The notes beneath the pieces are model-generated. The model worked only from the letters and a program-made list of their open reading frames with translations, was not told where the DNA came from and did not search any database. Both the position numbers and the translations under genes were made by a program. From assembly GCA_027079305.1 (NCBI GenBank), contig JALWVU010000065.1, positions 1 to 64,000 on the forward strand: a stretch of 64,000 nt of DNA, read 5' to 3'. Of the stretch, positions 43,904 through 52,942 are shown in pieces (positions within the stretch are counted from its first letter, which is position 1; each line of letters starts with the position of its first letter). This DNA is from Aquificaceae bacterium. GTDB lineage: Bacteria > Aquificota > Aquificia > Aquificales > Aquificaceae.

Positions 43904-44430
43904 GGCTGATCATATTCCTCATATTCTCAGCCTGGGCGATAATATCCGCGGTGGGCGTGATCACCTTCACCAATCCCATATACGTTATCCTCTGGCTTCT
44001 GTCCGCTCTCATAGCCATAGCGGGCATATTCTTCACCGCCGGGGCGGAGCTGGTAGGAGCTCTCCAGCTTCTCATCTACGCGGTCGCCATAGCGGTCTTC
44101 TACGTCTTCGTCTTGACAGCGGTCCCCTGGGAGAAGGCTGTTAAAAAGAGCTCCCACTACAGGATGGAGGGAGTTCTATCCCTTCCCTTGGTCCTTCTCC
44201 TCTACCTTGAGATGGCGATCGTTTTCTTCCTGGGAATCACGGCCTCTCCTGAGGGCAAGATAAGAGCCTTTATAGAGAAGTTCGGGAACACAGAGGTGGT
44301 GGGCTCAGTGCTCTTTACCAAGTACTTCTTCGCCTTCGAGGTGGTCTCCCTCGTGCTTTTGATAGGCATGATAGGGGCGGTTTTAATAGGAAGGAAGGAG
44401 AGTCAGACCTATGAAGACGATACCACTTGA
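43897..44430 (+). CDS. nuoJ: NADH-quinone oxidoreductase subunit J (cluster 2)
   Basis: A 177-residue membrane subunit with five predicted helices. ELVGALQLLIYAVAIAVFYVFVL is the conserved helix 3, and GMIGAVLIGRKES ends the last helix. The C-terminal tail is longer than in the cluster 1 protein because the frame runs 20 bp into nuoK. Its role is the same as in cluster 1. Confidence 0.93.
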   Translation: MVRLIIFLIFSAWAIISAVGVITFTNPIYVILWLLSALIAIAGIFFTAGAELVGALQLLIYAVAIAVFYVFVLTAVPWEKAVKKSSHYRMEGVLSLPLVLLLYLEMAIVFFLGITASPEGKIRAFIEKFGNTEVVGSVLFTKYFFAFEVVSLVLLIGMIGAVLIGRKESQTYEDDTT

Positions 44431-44719
44431 GGCCTTCTTCATAGTTAGCATGATACTCTTCGGCCTGGGCGTGCTCGGGCTGATAGCGAGGAGGAACCTG
44501 ATCACTGTCCTGATGAGCCTGGAGCTGGCTCTGAACGCGGTGAACGTGGCCTTCGTGGGTGCGGACTACCACCTGGGCCTGGTCGAGGGACAGATCTTTG
44601 CCCTCTTCATAATAGCCCTCGCCGCAGCCGAAGCGGCCGTGGGGCTCGGTATAATCATAGCCATATTCAGATACAGATACGTGGAGTCCACGGACGAGAT
44701 TACGGACATGAGGGGGTAA
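44411..44719 (+). CDS. nuoK: NADH-quinone oxidoreductase subunit K (cluster 2)
   Basis: A 102-residue three-helix subunit with RRNLITVLMSLELALNAVNVAFVG and ALAAAEAAVGLGIIIAIFRYR, carrying the two membrane glutamates. It starts 20 bp inside nuoJ and ends 3 bp before nuoL. Confidence 0.95.
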   Translation: MKTIPLEAFFIVSMILFGLGVLGLIARRNLITVLMSLELALNAVNVAFVGADYHLGLVEGQIFALFIIALAAAEAAVGLGIIIAIFRYRYVESTDEITDMRG

Positions 44720-44722
44720 GGT

Positions 44723-46570
44723 ATGGAAGGGCTGGTTGTTCTCGCCGCACCGCTCTCTGCGTTTCTGCTGATAGGACTCCTTGGACGATACATAGGAGAC
44801 AAAGCGAGCGGAATTATAACCATAGTGGCTGGCGCAATATCCTTCCTCTTCTCGATTGTGGTTTCCTTCAAATCCCTCCACTCTCCTGTTCAGATCAAGC
44901 TCTACGAGTTCCTCCCCTTAGAAGGCTACACACTGACTGTGGGCTTCTACTTTGACGCCCTCTCTTCAATAACCGCAGCGGTTGTCACCTTCGTGGCTAC
45001 CTTGATCTTCGTCTACTCCATCGGATACATGCACAACGAGTTCGGCAAGTGGGTCTACAAGTTCTACGCATACCTGTCCCTCTTCCTCTTTGCCATGCTC
45101 CTCATAGTTCTTTCCGACAACCTGCTGGGAATCTTCTTCGGATGGGAAGGTGTGGGGCTGGCCTCATACCTACTGATCGGCTACTACCACAACCAGAAAA
45201 AGGCCACAAATGCCTCCCTGGAAGCTTTTGTAATGAACCGAATAGGCGACTGGCTCTTTATCTTCGGGATAATAGCCACCTTTCTCATCTTCAAAACGCT
45301 CGACATAGTGGAGATCTTCGAGAGAGTCCCCACAACAGAGAGCGCCCTGATAGGTTTAGCGACGCTCCTGCTCTTTGGAGGGGCTGTGGGAAAGTCGGGA
45401 CAGCTTCCCCTCCACACCTGGCTTCCCAACGCCATGGCTGGTCCAACGCCAGTTTCCGCACTCCTGCACGCTGCCACCATGGTCGCTGCGGGAGTCTACA
45501 TGGTCGCAAGGCTCTATCCCCTCTTCGAGTCAGCTCCCCAGACTCTGAAGGTGGTGGCGGTCATCGGAGGGCTCACCGCCCTCTTTGCTGCACTTGCGGC
45601 CACCTCGCACACGGACATGAAGAAGATAATAGCCTTCTCCACCATGTCCCAGCTGGGATACATGTTTCTTGCCCTTGGAGTTGGGGACATGGGTGGAGCC
45701 ATGTTTCACCTGACCACACACGCCTTCTTCAAGGCCCTGCTCTTCCTTGCTGCTGGATCTGTGATAACAGCCTTTCACCACAGGCTTTACGACATCTACA
45801 ACTTCGGAGGGCTCAAGAAATACATGCCCATAACGTATGCCAGCTTCACGGTAGGTGCCCTTGCGCTTGCGGGGATATTTCCTCTGTCAGGCTTTTGGTC
45901 CAAGGACAGGCTTATAGGGAGCTATTATGAAGCGAGTTTTGTGTGGGGGCTATTGGGGACAGTGGTGGCCTTTCTGACCGCCTACTACATTTTCAGGGAA
46001 GGTTTTGTGGTGTTTCACGGGGAGGAGAGGTATAAAAAATTCAGCGAACACGAGCCACAAGAGATGGGAGCTGTGATGACAGTTCCTATGGTAGTTCTTG
46101 GAGTTATGGCGGTTGTGGCTGGCTTTTTTGAGGGCTGGTATATGCACGCTGTAGGTGGTGAGCACAAAGAGATCCATCTGAATATTGCCCTGACATCCGT
46201 ATTCGTGGGTGTTCTCGGTATAGCCTTAGCCTACGGGGTCTTCGTTAAGAGGTTCCTCGATCCCGAGAGAACCTATGAGGCTCTGAAGGCCCTCCACACC
46301 ACCTTTAAGGAGCAGTTCTTCACAGAGAAGCTCTACCACAGCATCCTCGCCGCGGGATACATGAGCTACTCGAAGGTCCTGTATCTCGTGGGGGAGAGGC
46401 AGTTCATAGACGGGATAGTGAACGGGACCGCATATATAGTCCAGTCCGCGGGGCAGGGCCTTAGGTTCCTTCAGGCGGGTAAGCTCAACTGGTATGCTCT
46501 CGGTCTTGCGGGCGGGTTTGCCCTGCTGGCCGCACTTCTGGTGTTTCTAATATACGGAGGAGGATACTGA
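44723..46570 (+). CDS. nuoL: NADH-quinone oxidoreductase subunit L (cluster 2)
   Basis: A 615-residue antiporter-like subunit. Residues 50-487 are almost the same as in the cluster 1 protein, with the channel Glu in GWEGVGLASYL and Lys in VGKSGQLPLHTW. The N-terminal 49 residues and the C-terminal 130, including the end of the lateral helix, are diverged and shorter. Its stop overlaps the nuoM start by one base (TGATG). The mosaic pattern indicates recombination with the copy at 33824. Confidence 0.97.
   Translation: MEGLVVLAAPLSAFLLIGLLGRYIGDKASGIITIVAGAISFLFSIVVSFKSLHSPVQIKLYEFLPLEGYTLTVGFYFDALSSITAAVVTFVATLIFVYSIGYMHNEFGKWVYKFYAYLSLFLFAMLLIVLSDNLLGIFFGWEGVGLASYLLIGYYHNQKKATNASLEAFVMNRIGDWLFIFGIIATFLIFKTLDIVEIFERVPTTESALIGLATLLLFGGAVGKSGQLPLHTWLPNAMAGPTPVSALLHAATMVAAGVYMVARLYPLFESAPQTLKVVAVIGGLTALFAALAATSHTDMKKIIAFSTMSQLGYMFLALGVGDMGGAMFHLTTHAFFKALLFLAAGSVITAFHHRLYDIYNFGGLKKYMPITYASFTVGALALAGIFPLSGFWSKDRLIGSYYEASFVWGLLGTVVAFLTAYYIFREGFVVFHGEERYKKFSEHEPQEMGAVMTVPMVVLGVMAVVAGFFEGWYMHAVGGEHKEIHLNIALTSVFVGVLGIALAYGVFVKRFLDPERTYEALKALHTTFKEQFFTEKLYHSILAAGYMSYSKVLYLVGERQFIDGIVNGTAYIVQSAGQGLRFLQAGKLNWYALGLAGGFALLAALLVFLIYGGGY
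44870..46184 (+). repeat. Near-identical nuoL core, copy 2
   Basis: Second copy of the tract described at 33971-35285, in direct orientation about 10.9 kb apart. Most differences are synonymous single-base changes and become denser towards the 3' end, as expected at the edge of a conversion tract. Borders are approximate. Confidence 0.85.
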
Positions 46571-48045
46571 TGGAGAAACTGCTGAGCCTGATAATATTTC
46601 TGCCTCTGATAACCGCGGGGGTTATATCCCTGATAAGGAAGGAGGAGGTTGCCAAGGTAGCCTCCGTGGTGGTCTCGGGAATAGTGTTCATACTTTCCCT
46701 GGTTCTATTCTTCAACTTCGATTTTTCTAAACCGGGCTTTCAGTTCGAGACGAAGATAGACTGGATCCCAGCTCTTGGGATTTCATACCACCTTGGTCTC
46801 GACGGGATGGCCATCTCCCTGATAGTTATGACCGCTCTCCTCTTCTTCGCGGTCTTCGTCTGGTCCTGGAGGGTGGAGGACAGGCCCGTTCTGTATACCG
46901 CCCTCTTCCTCATGCTCGAGACCGCCTGTTTGGGTGTGTTCTCCGCTCTCGACTTCTTTCTCTTCTACATATTCTGGGAGGGGATGCTCATACCCATGTA
47001 TTTCATAATCGGCTTCTGGGGGCATGAGAGGAAGGTCTACGCGGCTAACAAGTTCTTTTTATACACCTTCTTCGGATCCCTCTTTCTGCTTCTGGGCTTT
47101 GCCTCCGTGATAGTCTACGGCTACTTCGCCACGGGGGAGATAACCTTCGACTACATAGAGCACCTCAAGATGGGCTATCCCCTCTGGCTCCAGCTGGCGG
47201 TCTTCCTTCTCTTCGGGATAGGTTTCGCTGTAAAGATCCCCATGTTCCCGGTCCACACCTGGCTTCCGGACGCCCACGTTGAGGCTCCCACCGCAGGCTC
47301 CGTAATCCTGGCAGGTGTCCTCCTCAAGATGGGAACCTACGGCTTCGTAAGATACTCCCTTCCCCTATTCCCTGACGCCTCCAAATACTACATACCTCTC
47401 ATCTTCACCCTCTCGGTGATAGCGATAATCTACGCGGCGATGATGGCGATAGCCCAGACCCACATAAAGAGACTGATAGCCTACTCATCCATATCCCACA
47501 TGGGGATAGTCACTTTGGGAACTTTCGCTCTCGACAAGGACGCCCTGAACGGCGCGGTCTACATGATGATAGCTCACGGCCTCTCCTCCGCGGCCCTCTT
47601 TTTCGCAGCGGGCTTTATCTACGACAGGATCCACTCCTACAACATGGACGATCTGGGGGGACTGGCAAGGTATCTTCCCAACTTCGCCATCTTCTTCATG
47701 ATCTCCGGTCTCGCGGGTATAGGACTTCCAGGTCTTGCGGGCTTCATAGCGGAGTTCCTCGTTCTTCTGGGAACCTTTAAGGCCCATCCAGTATGGGCGG
47801 TCATTGCGGGGACCGGGATGATCCTGGGAGCGGCCTACTTCCTCTACATGTATAAGAGGGTGATGCTCGAGGAGGACACGATCCCCGATTCGAGAAAGGA
47901 GAGGTGGGCCAAGCTCAGGGATGTGGAGGCTCACCACGTGATACCCTTCGTTCTGATCCTTCTGGTAGCCTTCATAATGGGGCTTTACCCCGCACCTTTT
48001 GTAAGGCTGATAGATCACACGAGCAAGCTCGTCTTCGGAGGTTAG
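46570..48045 (+). CDS. nuoM: NADH-quinone oxidoreductase subunit M (cluster 2)
   Basis: A 491-residue antiporter-like subunit. The conserved Glu is in FYIFWEGMLIPMYF, Lys in GFAVKIPMFPVHTWLPDAHVEAPTAGS and Lys in HIKRLIAYSSISHMGIV. It is only moderately similar to NuoM of cluster 1, which shows how diverged the clusters are outside the nuoL core. Start TGATG overlap with nuoL; nuoN follows after 4 bp. Confidence 0.95.
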   Translation: MEKLLSLIIFLPLITAGVISLIRKEEVAKVASVVVSGIVFILSLVLFFNFDFSKPGFQFETKIDWIPALGISYHLGLDGMAISLIVMTALLFFAVFVWSWRVEDRPVLYTALFLMLETACLGVFSALDFFLFYIFWEGMLIPMYFIIGFWGHERKVYAANKFFLYTFFGSLFLLLGFASVIVYGYFATGEITFDYIEHLKMGYPLWLQLAVFLLFGIGFAVKIPMFPVHTWLPDAHVEAPTAGSVILAGVLLKMGTYGFVRYSLPLFPDASKYYIPLIFTLSVIAIIYAAMMAIAQTHIKRLIAYSSISHMGIVTLGTFALDKDALNGAVYMMIAHGLSSAALFFAAGFIYDRIHSYNMDDLGGLARYLPNFAIFFMISGLAGIGLPGLAGFIAEFLVLLGTFKAHPVWAVIAGTGMILGAAYFLYMYKRVMLEEDTIPDSRKERWAKLRDVEAHHVIPFVLILLVAFIMGLYPAPFVRLIDHTSKLVFGG

Positions 48046-48049
48046 AGCC

Positions 48050-49441
48050 TTGAACTGGAACGCCCTTCTGCCCGAGCTCGTTCTGTTGATAGGAACTCTC
48101 ATAGTCTTCGGTCTGGAGCTGGTTCTTAAGGAGAGATACTACAAAAGCCTGAGCCTTCTCGCCTTCATAACGGTGGTGGCTTCCGCTTTCTCTATCTTCT
48201 TCGTCAACTATCCCACCTCCACGCTGTTTGATGGATTCTCGGTCTCGGGCTTTAACCTCATAGCCAAGTTTCTTCTCCTGGCGGTTACGGGGCTCGTTAT
48301 TCTTTCTTCCTACGACTACTTCATTAAAAAGGATTCTGTTTACAGCGAGCTTTCGTACCTGTACCTGATAGCCCTGATGGGCTTCATGGTGATGCTCTCC
48401 TCCGAGAATCTGGCCATAATCTTCGTGGGCATAGAGCTCGCCTCCATAAGCATGTATATACTCGTGGGGCTATTCAAAAGGGAGTATCTCTCCAAGGAAG
48501 GAGCCTTCAAATACCTCGTTATAGGAACTACGGGAACCTCCATGTTCGCCCTTGGTTCGGGTCTCGTATACGCCTCCAAGGGAGATCTTCTTCTGGGCTT
48601 CAGGGAGAGCACCGATCCTCTCTTTGCCTTAGGCGTTCTGCTTTTGATGTCCGCCTTGGCTCTGAAGGTCTCCGCGGTTCCCTTCCACTTCTGGACACCG
48701 GACGCCTACGAGGGTGCACCCACACCCACCACCTCCTTCCTGGCGACGGTCCCGAAGATAGCCATGTATTTCCTATTTGTGAAGCTGACCGTCTACATGT
48801 TCTCAGCCTTACCCAGCTGGGAGTTCCTGATAGGCGTTGTGGCGGTCGCCTCCATGTTCTACGGGAACTTCATGGCTTACGTTCAAAAGAGCGTAAAGAG
48901 GCTTCTTGCCTATTCCTCTATAGCCCACGCGGGCTACTTTACCCTCGCCCTGACGGTGGTAGACAGGCTCCTGATCTCCTCCCTGCTCTTCTACGTTGTG
49001 GTTTACGCCCTCGCAACTCTCGGAGCCTTCACAGTTCTTTCCATACTTGAAAAAAAGGAAGGTTGGACTCACCACTTTCTGGACTACAAGGGCATATTCA
49101 GGGAGCACCCTGTTCTGGCGTCCCTTCTGGCACTATTTCTCTTCGCCCTCATAGGTATACCTCCCATGGCCATCTTTGTGGGTAAGCTGGGGATATTCAT
49201 GGGTCTGGTCAAGAACGAGCTGTTTCTGTATGCGATCCTCTTCGTCCTTGCAAGCGTAATATCCGCAGGATACTATCTGAAGGTCATAGTCTACATGTTC
49301 TTACACGAGAAGGAGAGGGATTGGGGAAGCACAAGCGTATCCGCAGGAGAGTCTCTGGCGCTCTTGGTCGCGGGTGTATTTGTGCTGTTTCTGGGTATCT
49401 TTCCCGACACCATACTCGCATTATTTTTAAGATTTGTATGA
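48050..49441 (+). CDS. nuoN: NADH-quinone oxidoreductase subunit N (cluster 2)
   Basis: A 463-residue antiporter-like subunit. Visible are Glu in IIFVGIELASISMYILVG, Lys in ALKVSAVPFHFWTPDAYEGAPTPT and Lys in SVKRLLAYSSIAHAGYF. The start codon is TTG, supported by GGAGG eight bases upstream. It is the last nuo gene; the protease gene begins at its stop codon. No nuoE, nuoF or nuoG follows, so the NADH-input module, if any, is encoded elsewhere. Confidence 0.94.
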   Translation: MNWNALLPELVLLIGTLIVFGLELVLKERYYKSLSLLAFITVVASAFSIFFVNYPTSTLFDGFSVSGFNLIAKFLLLAVTGLVILSSYDYFIKKDSVYSELSYLYLIALMGFMVMLSSENLAIIFVGIELASISMYILVGLFKREYLSKEGAFKYLVIGTTGTSMFALGSGLVYASKGDLLLGFRESTDPLFALGVLLLMSALALKVSAVPFHFWTPDAYEGAPTPTTSFLATVPKIAMYFLFVKLTVYMFSALPSWEFLIGVVAVASMFYGNFMAYVQKSVKRLLAYSSIAHAGYFTLALTVVDRLLISSLLFYVVVYALATLGAFTVLSILEKKEGWTHHFLDYKGIFREHPVLASLLALFLFALIGIPPMAIFVGKLGIFMGLVKNELFLYAILFVLASVISAGYYLKVIVYMFLHEKERDWGSTSVSAGESLALLVAGVFVLFLGIFPDTILALFLRFV

Positions 49442-50781
49442 TGCTATGGGCTTTCCTGCTTCTGCTCTCCGTATCCTTTGGGGCTGAGTTCATAGTAAAG
49501 CTGAAACCAGGCGCTGACGAAAGTGCTCTGGCAGGATACAGAGTAATAAAGAGGTTCAAGAACTACGCCCTCGTTGAGATACCTCAAAACAGGGTGAACG
49601 GTTTTGCCACCCTCAATCCCGCCTTCGAGTATGCGGTAAGGAACGTAAGGTTGAAAGCTTTCGTGATCCCTAACGATCCCAAATACAGCAATCAGCAGGG
49701 CCTGGCTCTTATCAACGCGGAGAGAGCATGGGATATTAACACGGATTGCTCCTCCGTAGTTGTTGCGGTTATAGACACGGGCGTGGATTACCAGCACACG
49801 GATCTGGCTGACAACATCTGGACCAATCAGACTGAGTGCACGGGATCCCAGGGAACGGATGACGACGGGAACGGCTTTGTGGACGATTGCTACGGGTGGG
49901 ACTTCGTGAATTCGGATCCTGATCCCATGGACGACCACTGGCACGGAACCCACGTGGCGGGGATAATAGGGGCGGTCGGCAACAACTCTACCGGTGTTAC
50001 GGGAACCTGCTGGCAAGCCAAGATCATGGCCCTCAAGATACTGGATGCAAGCGGAGGAGGAACCGCCTTCGACTTCCTGCTGGCGGTTCGGTATGCGGTG
50101 GATAACGGCGCCAGGGTTATAAACTCGAGCCTGGGAACACAAGACTGTAATATTACCGATGCGGAGCTACAGCCTCTGAGGGATGCTGTAGAGTATGCCA
50201 ACTCTAACGGAGTTATAATCGTCACCGCGGCCGGGAATTCGGGATCGAACAACGACACCTGTCCTACCTACCCCGCCTCCTTCTCAAGGGACTATTCCAA
50301 CGTGATAAGTGTGGCTTCCGTGGACCAGAATGGTAGTTTGTCGGGCTTCTCCAACTACGGACAGAACTCGGTGGATCTGGGTGCTCCTGGAGAAGCGATC
50401 TTGAGCACCATAACCGGCAACGGCTACACCAGTTATTCGGGAACTTCCATGGCAACTCCCTTCGTTGCAGGGGCGGTAGCCCACATACTCAGCATGAATC
50501 CCTCCTTCACACCTTCCCTTGTAAAGAACAGACTCCTGAGCACGGCAAGGAAAAATGATGATCTCGCCGGAAAGGTGAAGAGCGGAGGTTATCTGGACCT
50601 CTACGCTGCCATTACAGGAACCGTTTCTTCGGGAGGATCCGCCTCACCGGGCAACCCCGCGGACTCGGAATCCTCTGGCGGGGGCGGTGGGTGCAACTCT
50701 ACGGGTGGTTCTAATCTCGGGTTCCTCGCGTTAGCTTTCGTCCTCATCGTCAGGAAACTACTCAAGAAACTCCCTAATTAA
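49441..50781 (+). CDS. Secreted subtilisin-like serine protease with a Gly/Cys/TM sorting-like tail
   Basis: A 446-residue S8 peptidase. After a signal peptide (MLWAFLLLLSVSFGA) comes a short inhibitor-like propeptide (FIVKLKPGADESAL to about 85). The catalytic triad is Asp112 (AVIDTGVD), His168 (HWHGTHVAG) and Ser336 (SGTSMATPF). Several Cys residues could form disulfides. The C-terminus, Gly-Ser-rich with GGGGGCNSTGG, then a hydrophobic helix and RKLLKK, resembles cysteine-containing CTERM sorting signals. ATG 49441 has TAAGAT seven bases upstream; ATG 49438 is equally possible. Confidence 0.92.
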   Translation: MLWAFLLLLSVSFGAEFIVKLKPGADESALAGYRVIKRFKNYALVEIPQNRVNGFATLNPAFEYAVRNVRLKAFVIPNDPKYSNQQGLALINAERAWDINTDCSSVVVAVIDTGVDYQHTDLADNIWTNQTECTGSQGTDDDGNGFVDDCYGWDFVNSDPDPMDDHWHGTHVAGIIGAVGNNSTGVTGTCWQAKIMALKILDASGGGTAFDFLLAVRYAVDNGARVINSSLGTQDCNITDAELQPLRDAVEYANSNGVIIVTAAGNSGSNNDTCPTYPASFSRDYSNVISVASVDQNGSLSGFSNYGQNSVDLGAPGEAILSTITGNGYTSYSGTSMATPFVAGAVAHILSMNPSFTPSLVKNRLLSTARKNDDLAGKVKSGGYLDLYAAITGTVSSGGSASPGNPADSESSGGGGGCNSTGGSNLGFLALAFVLIVRKLLKKLPN

Positions 50782-50952
50782 CCTTTCCCTTCTCTTTTGC
50801 TCCTTTCTAAACTTAAGGTAGGCCAGCAAGCTGAGCACAAGGATAAGCCCGAGCACGACGGGAAGAACTACAACTCCGAAGATCAGGACAAGAGCGGATA
50901 TAAAGCCGATCAGGAAGCCCGATAAGAACATGAAAAAGCACTGTAGATTCAT
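50758..50952 (-). CDS. Small membrane protein
   Basis: A 64-residue protein with two hydrophobic helices (about 5-28 and 30-46) and a basic C-terminal helix (KFRKEQKRRERLIREFLE). It is not recognised. It converges with the protease gene (24-bp overlap) and is divergent from dxr. TATATT lies nine bases before its ATG on the minus strand, supporting a leaderless transcript. It may equally be spurious, given its length. Confidence 0.6.
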   Translation of the reverse strand: MNLQCFFMFLSGFLIGFISALVLIFGVVVLPVVLGLILVLSLLAYLKFRKEQKRRERLIREFLE

Positions 50953-50958
50953 AGGAAA

Positions 50959-50967
50959 TAAAATATA
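50959..50967. promoter_or_regulatory. Overlapping divergent leaderless promoter core
   Basis: On the plus strand TAAAAT (50959-50964) ends nine bases before the dxr ATG. On the minus strand TATATT (50967-50962) ends nine bases before the small membrane gene's ATG at 50952. The whole gap between the genes is 21 bp, and there is no ribosome-binding site in either direction. Confidence 0.5.
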
Positions 50968-50973
50968 CCAGTT

Positions 50974-52119
50974 ATGATCAGGCTTGCGGTCCTCGGTTCC
51001 ACAGGATCCATAGGGACTCAGACCCTCGAGGTGGTGGGAAAGTTCCCCGATGAGATAGAGGTGGTGGCCCTTCTGGCGAAGAGGGCCTCCGAAAAGCTCC
51101 TCGATCAGGTTCTACGCCACAGACCCTCGATCGTGGTAACCTACGAAAAGCCCTCTCAAGAGTGGCTCAGCTCACTCCCCGAAGGAACGGAGTATATGTT
51201 CGGGGACGAAGGTCTCAGAGAAGCCATATCTCTTGCGGACAGGGTGATGAACGCGGTATCCGGGATCCACGGCATAAAGCCCGCTTATTATGCTCTAAAA
51301 GAGAAGAAGACCCTCCTTGCCTCCAACAAGGAGTCGATAGTTTGCCTTGGGGGCCTCGTAAGGGAAAACAGGGAGAGGATAATCCCTGTCGATAGCGAAC
51401 ACAACGCACTTTTTCAACTACTGGAAGGAGTTAGGAGAGAGGATATACGCTTTCTCTACCTTACCGCCTCTGGCGGTCCTTTCAGGAATTGGTCAATTGA
51501 GGAGATGAAGAAGGCAACTCCGGAAGACGCTCTCAAACACCCCAACTGGAACATGGGGGCCAAGATAACTATTGACTCAGCCACGCTGATGAATAAGGGC
51601 TTCGAGATGCTCGAGGCCATGAACCTCTTCGATGTGGAGCTCAGCAGGATCAAGGTGGTGATCCATCCCCAGAGCGTGGTTCATGGAGTGCTCGAGCTCA
51701 AGGACGGCTCCTTCTTCCTCCACGCAGGGAAGACGGACATGAGGATACCGATAATGCACACTCTCTTTTATCCCGAAAGAAAGGAGTATCCCTTCGGGAG
51801 GGTGGATCTTACATCCCTCTCTCCCGTGGAGTTTGAGCCTGTGGACGAGGAGAAGTTCAGATCCCTATACCTCGCCAGATGGGCGGGAGAGATGAGAGGT
51901 GTTTACATCCCCGTTCTGGTGGGAGCGGACGAGGAGGCGGTATCCCTGTTCTTGGAGGGAAGGATAGGCTTTCTGGACATAGTCGATCTTATAGAGAAAG
52001 TTCTGTCTTCCGTAAACATTCCCGATCCGGAAAACTTGGAGGGAATACTGGAGGCCATCGAGTGGGCGAGGAGGAAGGTCAGGGAGATTTACGAGAAAGA
52101 GTGTGCAGAAATCCGATAG
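50974..52119 (+). CDS. dxr: 1-deoxy-D-xylulose 5-phosphate reductoisomerase
   Basis: A 381-residue enzyme that rearranges and reduces DXP to 2-C-methylerythritol 4-phosphate with NADPH, the second step of non-mevalonate isoprenoid synthesis. The nucleotide-binding GSTGSIGTQTLE begins at residue 7. ASNKES, DSEHNALFQ, TASGGPFR and HPNWNMGAKITIDSATLMNKG supply metal and substrate contacts. The length is normal. Its 3' end overlaps the convergent flippase-like gene by 41 bp. Confidence 0.96.
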   Translation: MIRLAVLGSTGSIGTQTLEVVGKFPDEIEVVALLAKRASEKLLDQVLRHRPSIVVTYEKPSQEWLSSLPEGTEYMFGDEGLREAISLADRVMNAVSGIHGIKPAYYALKEKKTLLASNKESIVCLGGLVRENRERIIPVDSEHNALFQLLEGVRREDIRFLYLTASGGPFRNWSIEEMKKATPEDALKHPNWNMGAKITIDSATLMNKGFEMLEAMNLFDVELSRIKVVIHPQSVVHGVLELKDGSFFLHAGKTDMRIPIMHTLFYPERKEYPFGRVDLTSLSPVEFEPVDEEKFRSLYLARWAGEMRGVYIPVLVGADEEAVSLFLEGRIGFLDIVDLIEKVLSSVNIPDPENLEGILEAIEWARRKVREIYEKECAEIR

Positions 52120-52942
52120 ATACTATGCCCCAGATAGCTGAAGAGATAAGAAGAAAGCTGTGAGCTATAAAGCCAACCTTGAGGGCATCCCTTACCTCCG
52201 CTCCGAGGGCCTTCATGGGGATAAGAAAGCCGGTCTCGTAGGTTCCGTATCCCATGAAGCTGTGGAAGGGAAGGACGCTTGTAAGTTCTCCCCCTGCGAA
52301 GGCGAGGGTGAACTCAAAGAGGCCAAATCCTGAAAAGAGAAGGTAAACGGAAAGAGCCTTCAGAAGGAAACTCGTAAAGGATAGGTAGAAAAGCCATACT
52401 GATAGAGAGGGTGTGAATTCCCTGCGGAGGAAGTCCTTAAGATCCTTAATCCTGCCCCATTCGGGAAGGAAAGACCTCATCAGGGGCAAGAGGAGGGAGG
52501 TAATTCCGACCGCAGGCAGTAAAGCGAGGGCAACCGCGGGATCCCTAACGTATAGGTAGGAAAATATGACCAGAAAGATGAGTCCGAGGAGGTCGTATCC
52601 CCTGCCGATCAGGAAGGCCCAGGCGGAAGTTTTCAGATCCACGCCGAGCTTTCTTGCGTAGTAGAACCAGCTCAGCTCTCCCGTCCTCGCGGGCAGGAGG
52701 TTGTTCAGAAATATGTTGGCGGAGTTTATAAGGAATATCTCCCACAGGGATAGGTCTTTAAGGATCTTCTTCCACCTCAGGCTCCTCGTTACCTGACTCA
52801 GAGTATAAAGGCAGAAGGCGAGAACCAGGTCGGCTGGTTTTATTCCCTTCAGACTATTTACGAGTTCTTCGACGGGCACGAGATAGAAGAGGAGAGAAAG
52901 GAATACTAGGGATACGAGCGTGGGAAGGATGTATCTCTTCAA
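52079..52942 (-). CDS. Flippase-like / lysylphosphatidylglycerol synthetase TM region (UPF0104) protein
   Basis: A protein of about 287 residues with seven or eight membrane helices and the family features SQVTRSLRWKKILKD, NNLLPARTGELSW and GRGYDLLGL. Related proteins include AglD and the membrane part of MprF, thought to move or transfer lipid-linked groups. TTG 52942 forms a TTGA overlap with the upstream stop and yields a clean N-terminus MKRYILPTLV; a longer form from GTG 52987 would add 15 basic residues. The substrate is unknown. It overlaps dxr convergently. Confidence 0.8.
   Translation of the reverse strand: MKRYILPTLVSLVFLSLLFYLVPVEELVNSLKGIKPADLVLAFCLYTLSQVTRSLRWKKILKDLSLWEIFLINSANIFLNNLLPARTGELSWFYYARKLGVDLKTSAWAFLIGRGYDLLGLIFLVIFSYLYVRDPAVALALLPAVGITSLLLPLMRSFLPEWGRIKDLKDFLRREFTPSLSVWLFYLSFTSFLLKALSVYLLFSGFGLFEFTLAFAGGELTSVLPFHSFMGYGTYETGFLIPMKALGAEVRDALKVGFIAHSFLLISSAIWGIVSIGFLHTLSRKSP

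Noticed and set aside
33971-46184. The duplicated nuoL core as a mobile element or recent tandem duplication
   Set aside because: There are no terminal repeats, transposase or duplicated flanks; the copies sit in homologous positions of two diverged genes, which fits gene conversion.
49321-49437. N-terminal extension of the subtilase frame
   Set aside because: It lies inside nuoN; a normal signal peptide begins at the ATG-ATG at 49438-49443.
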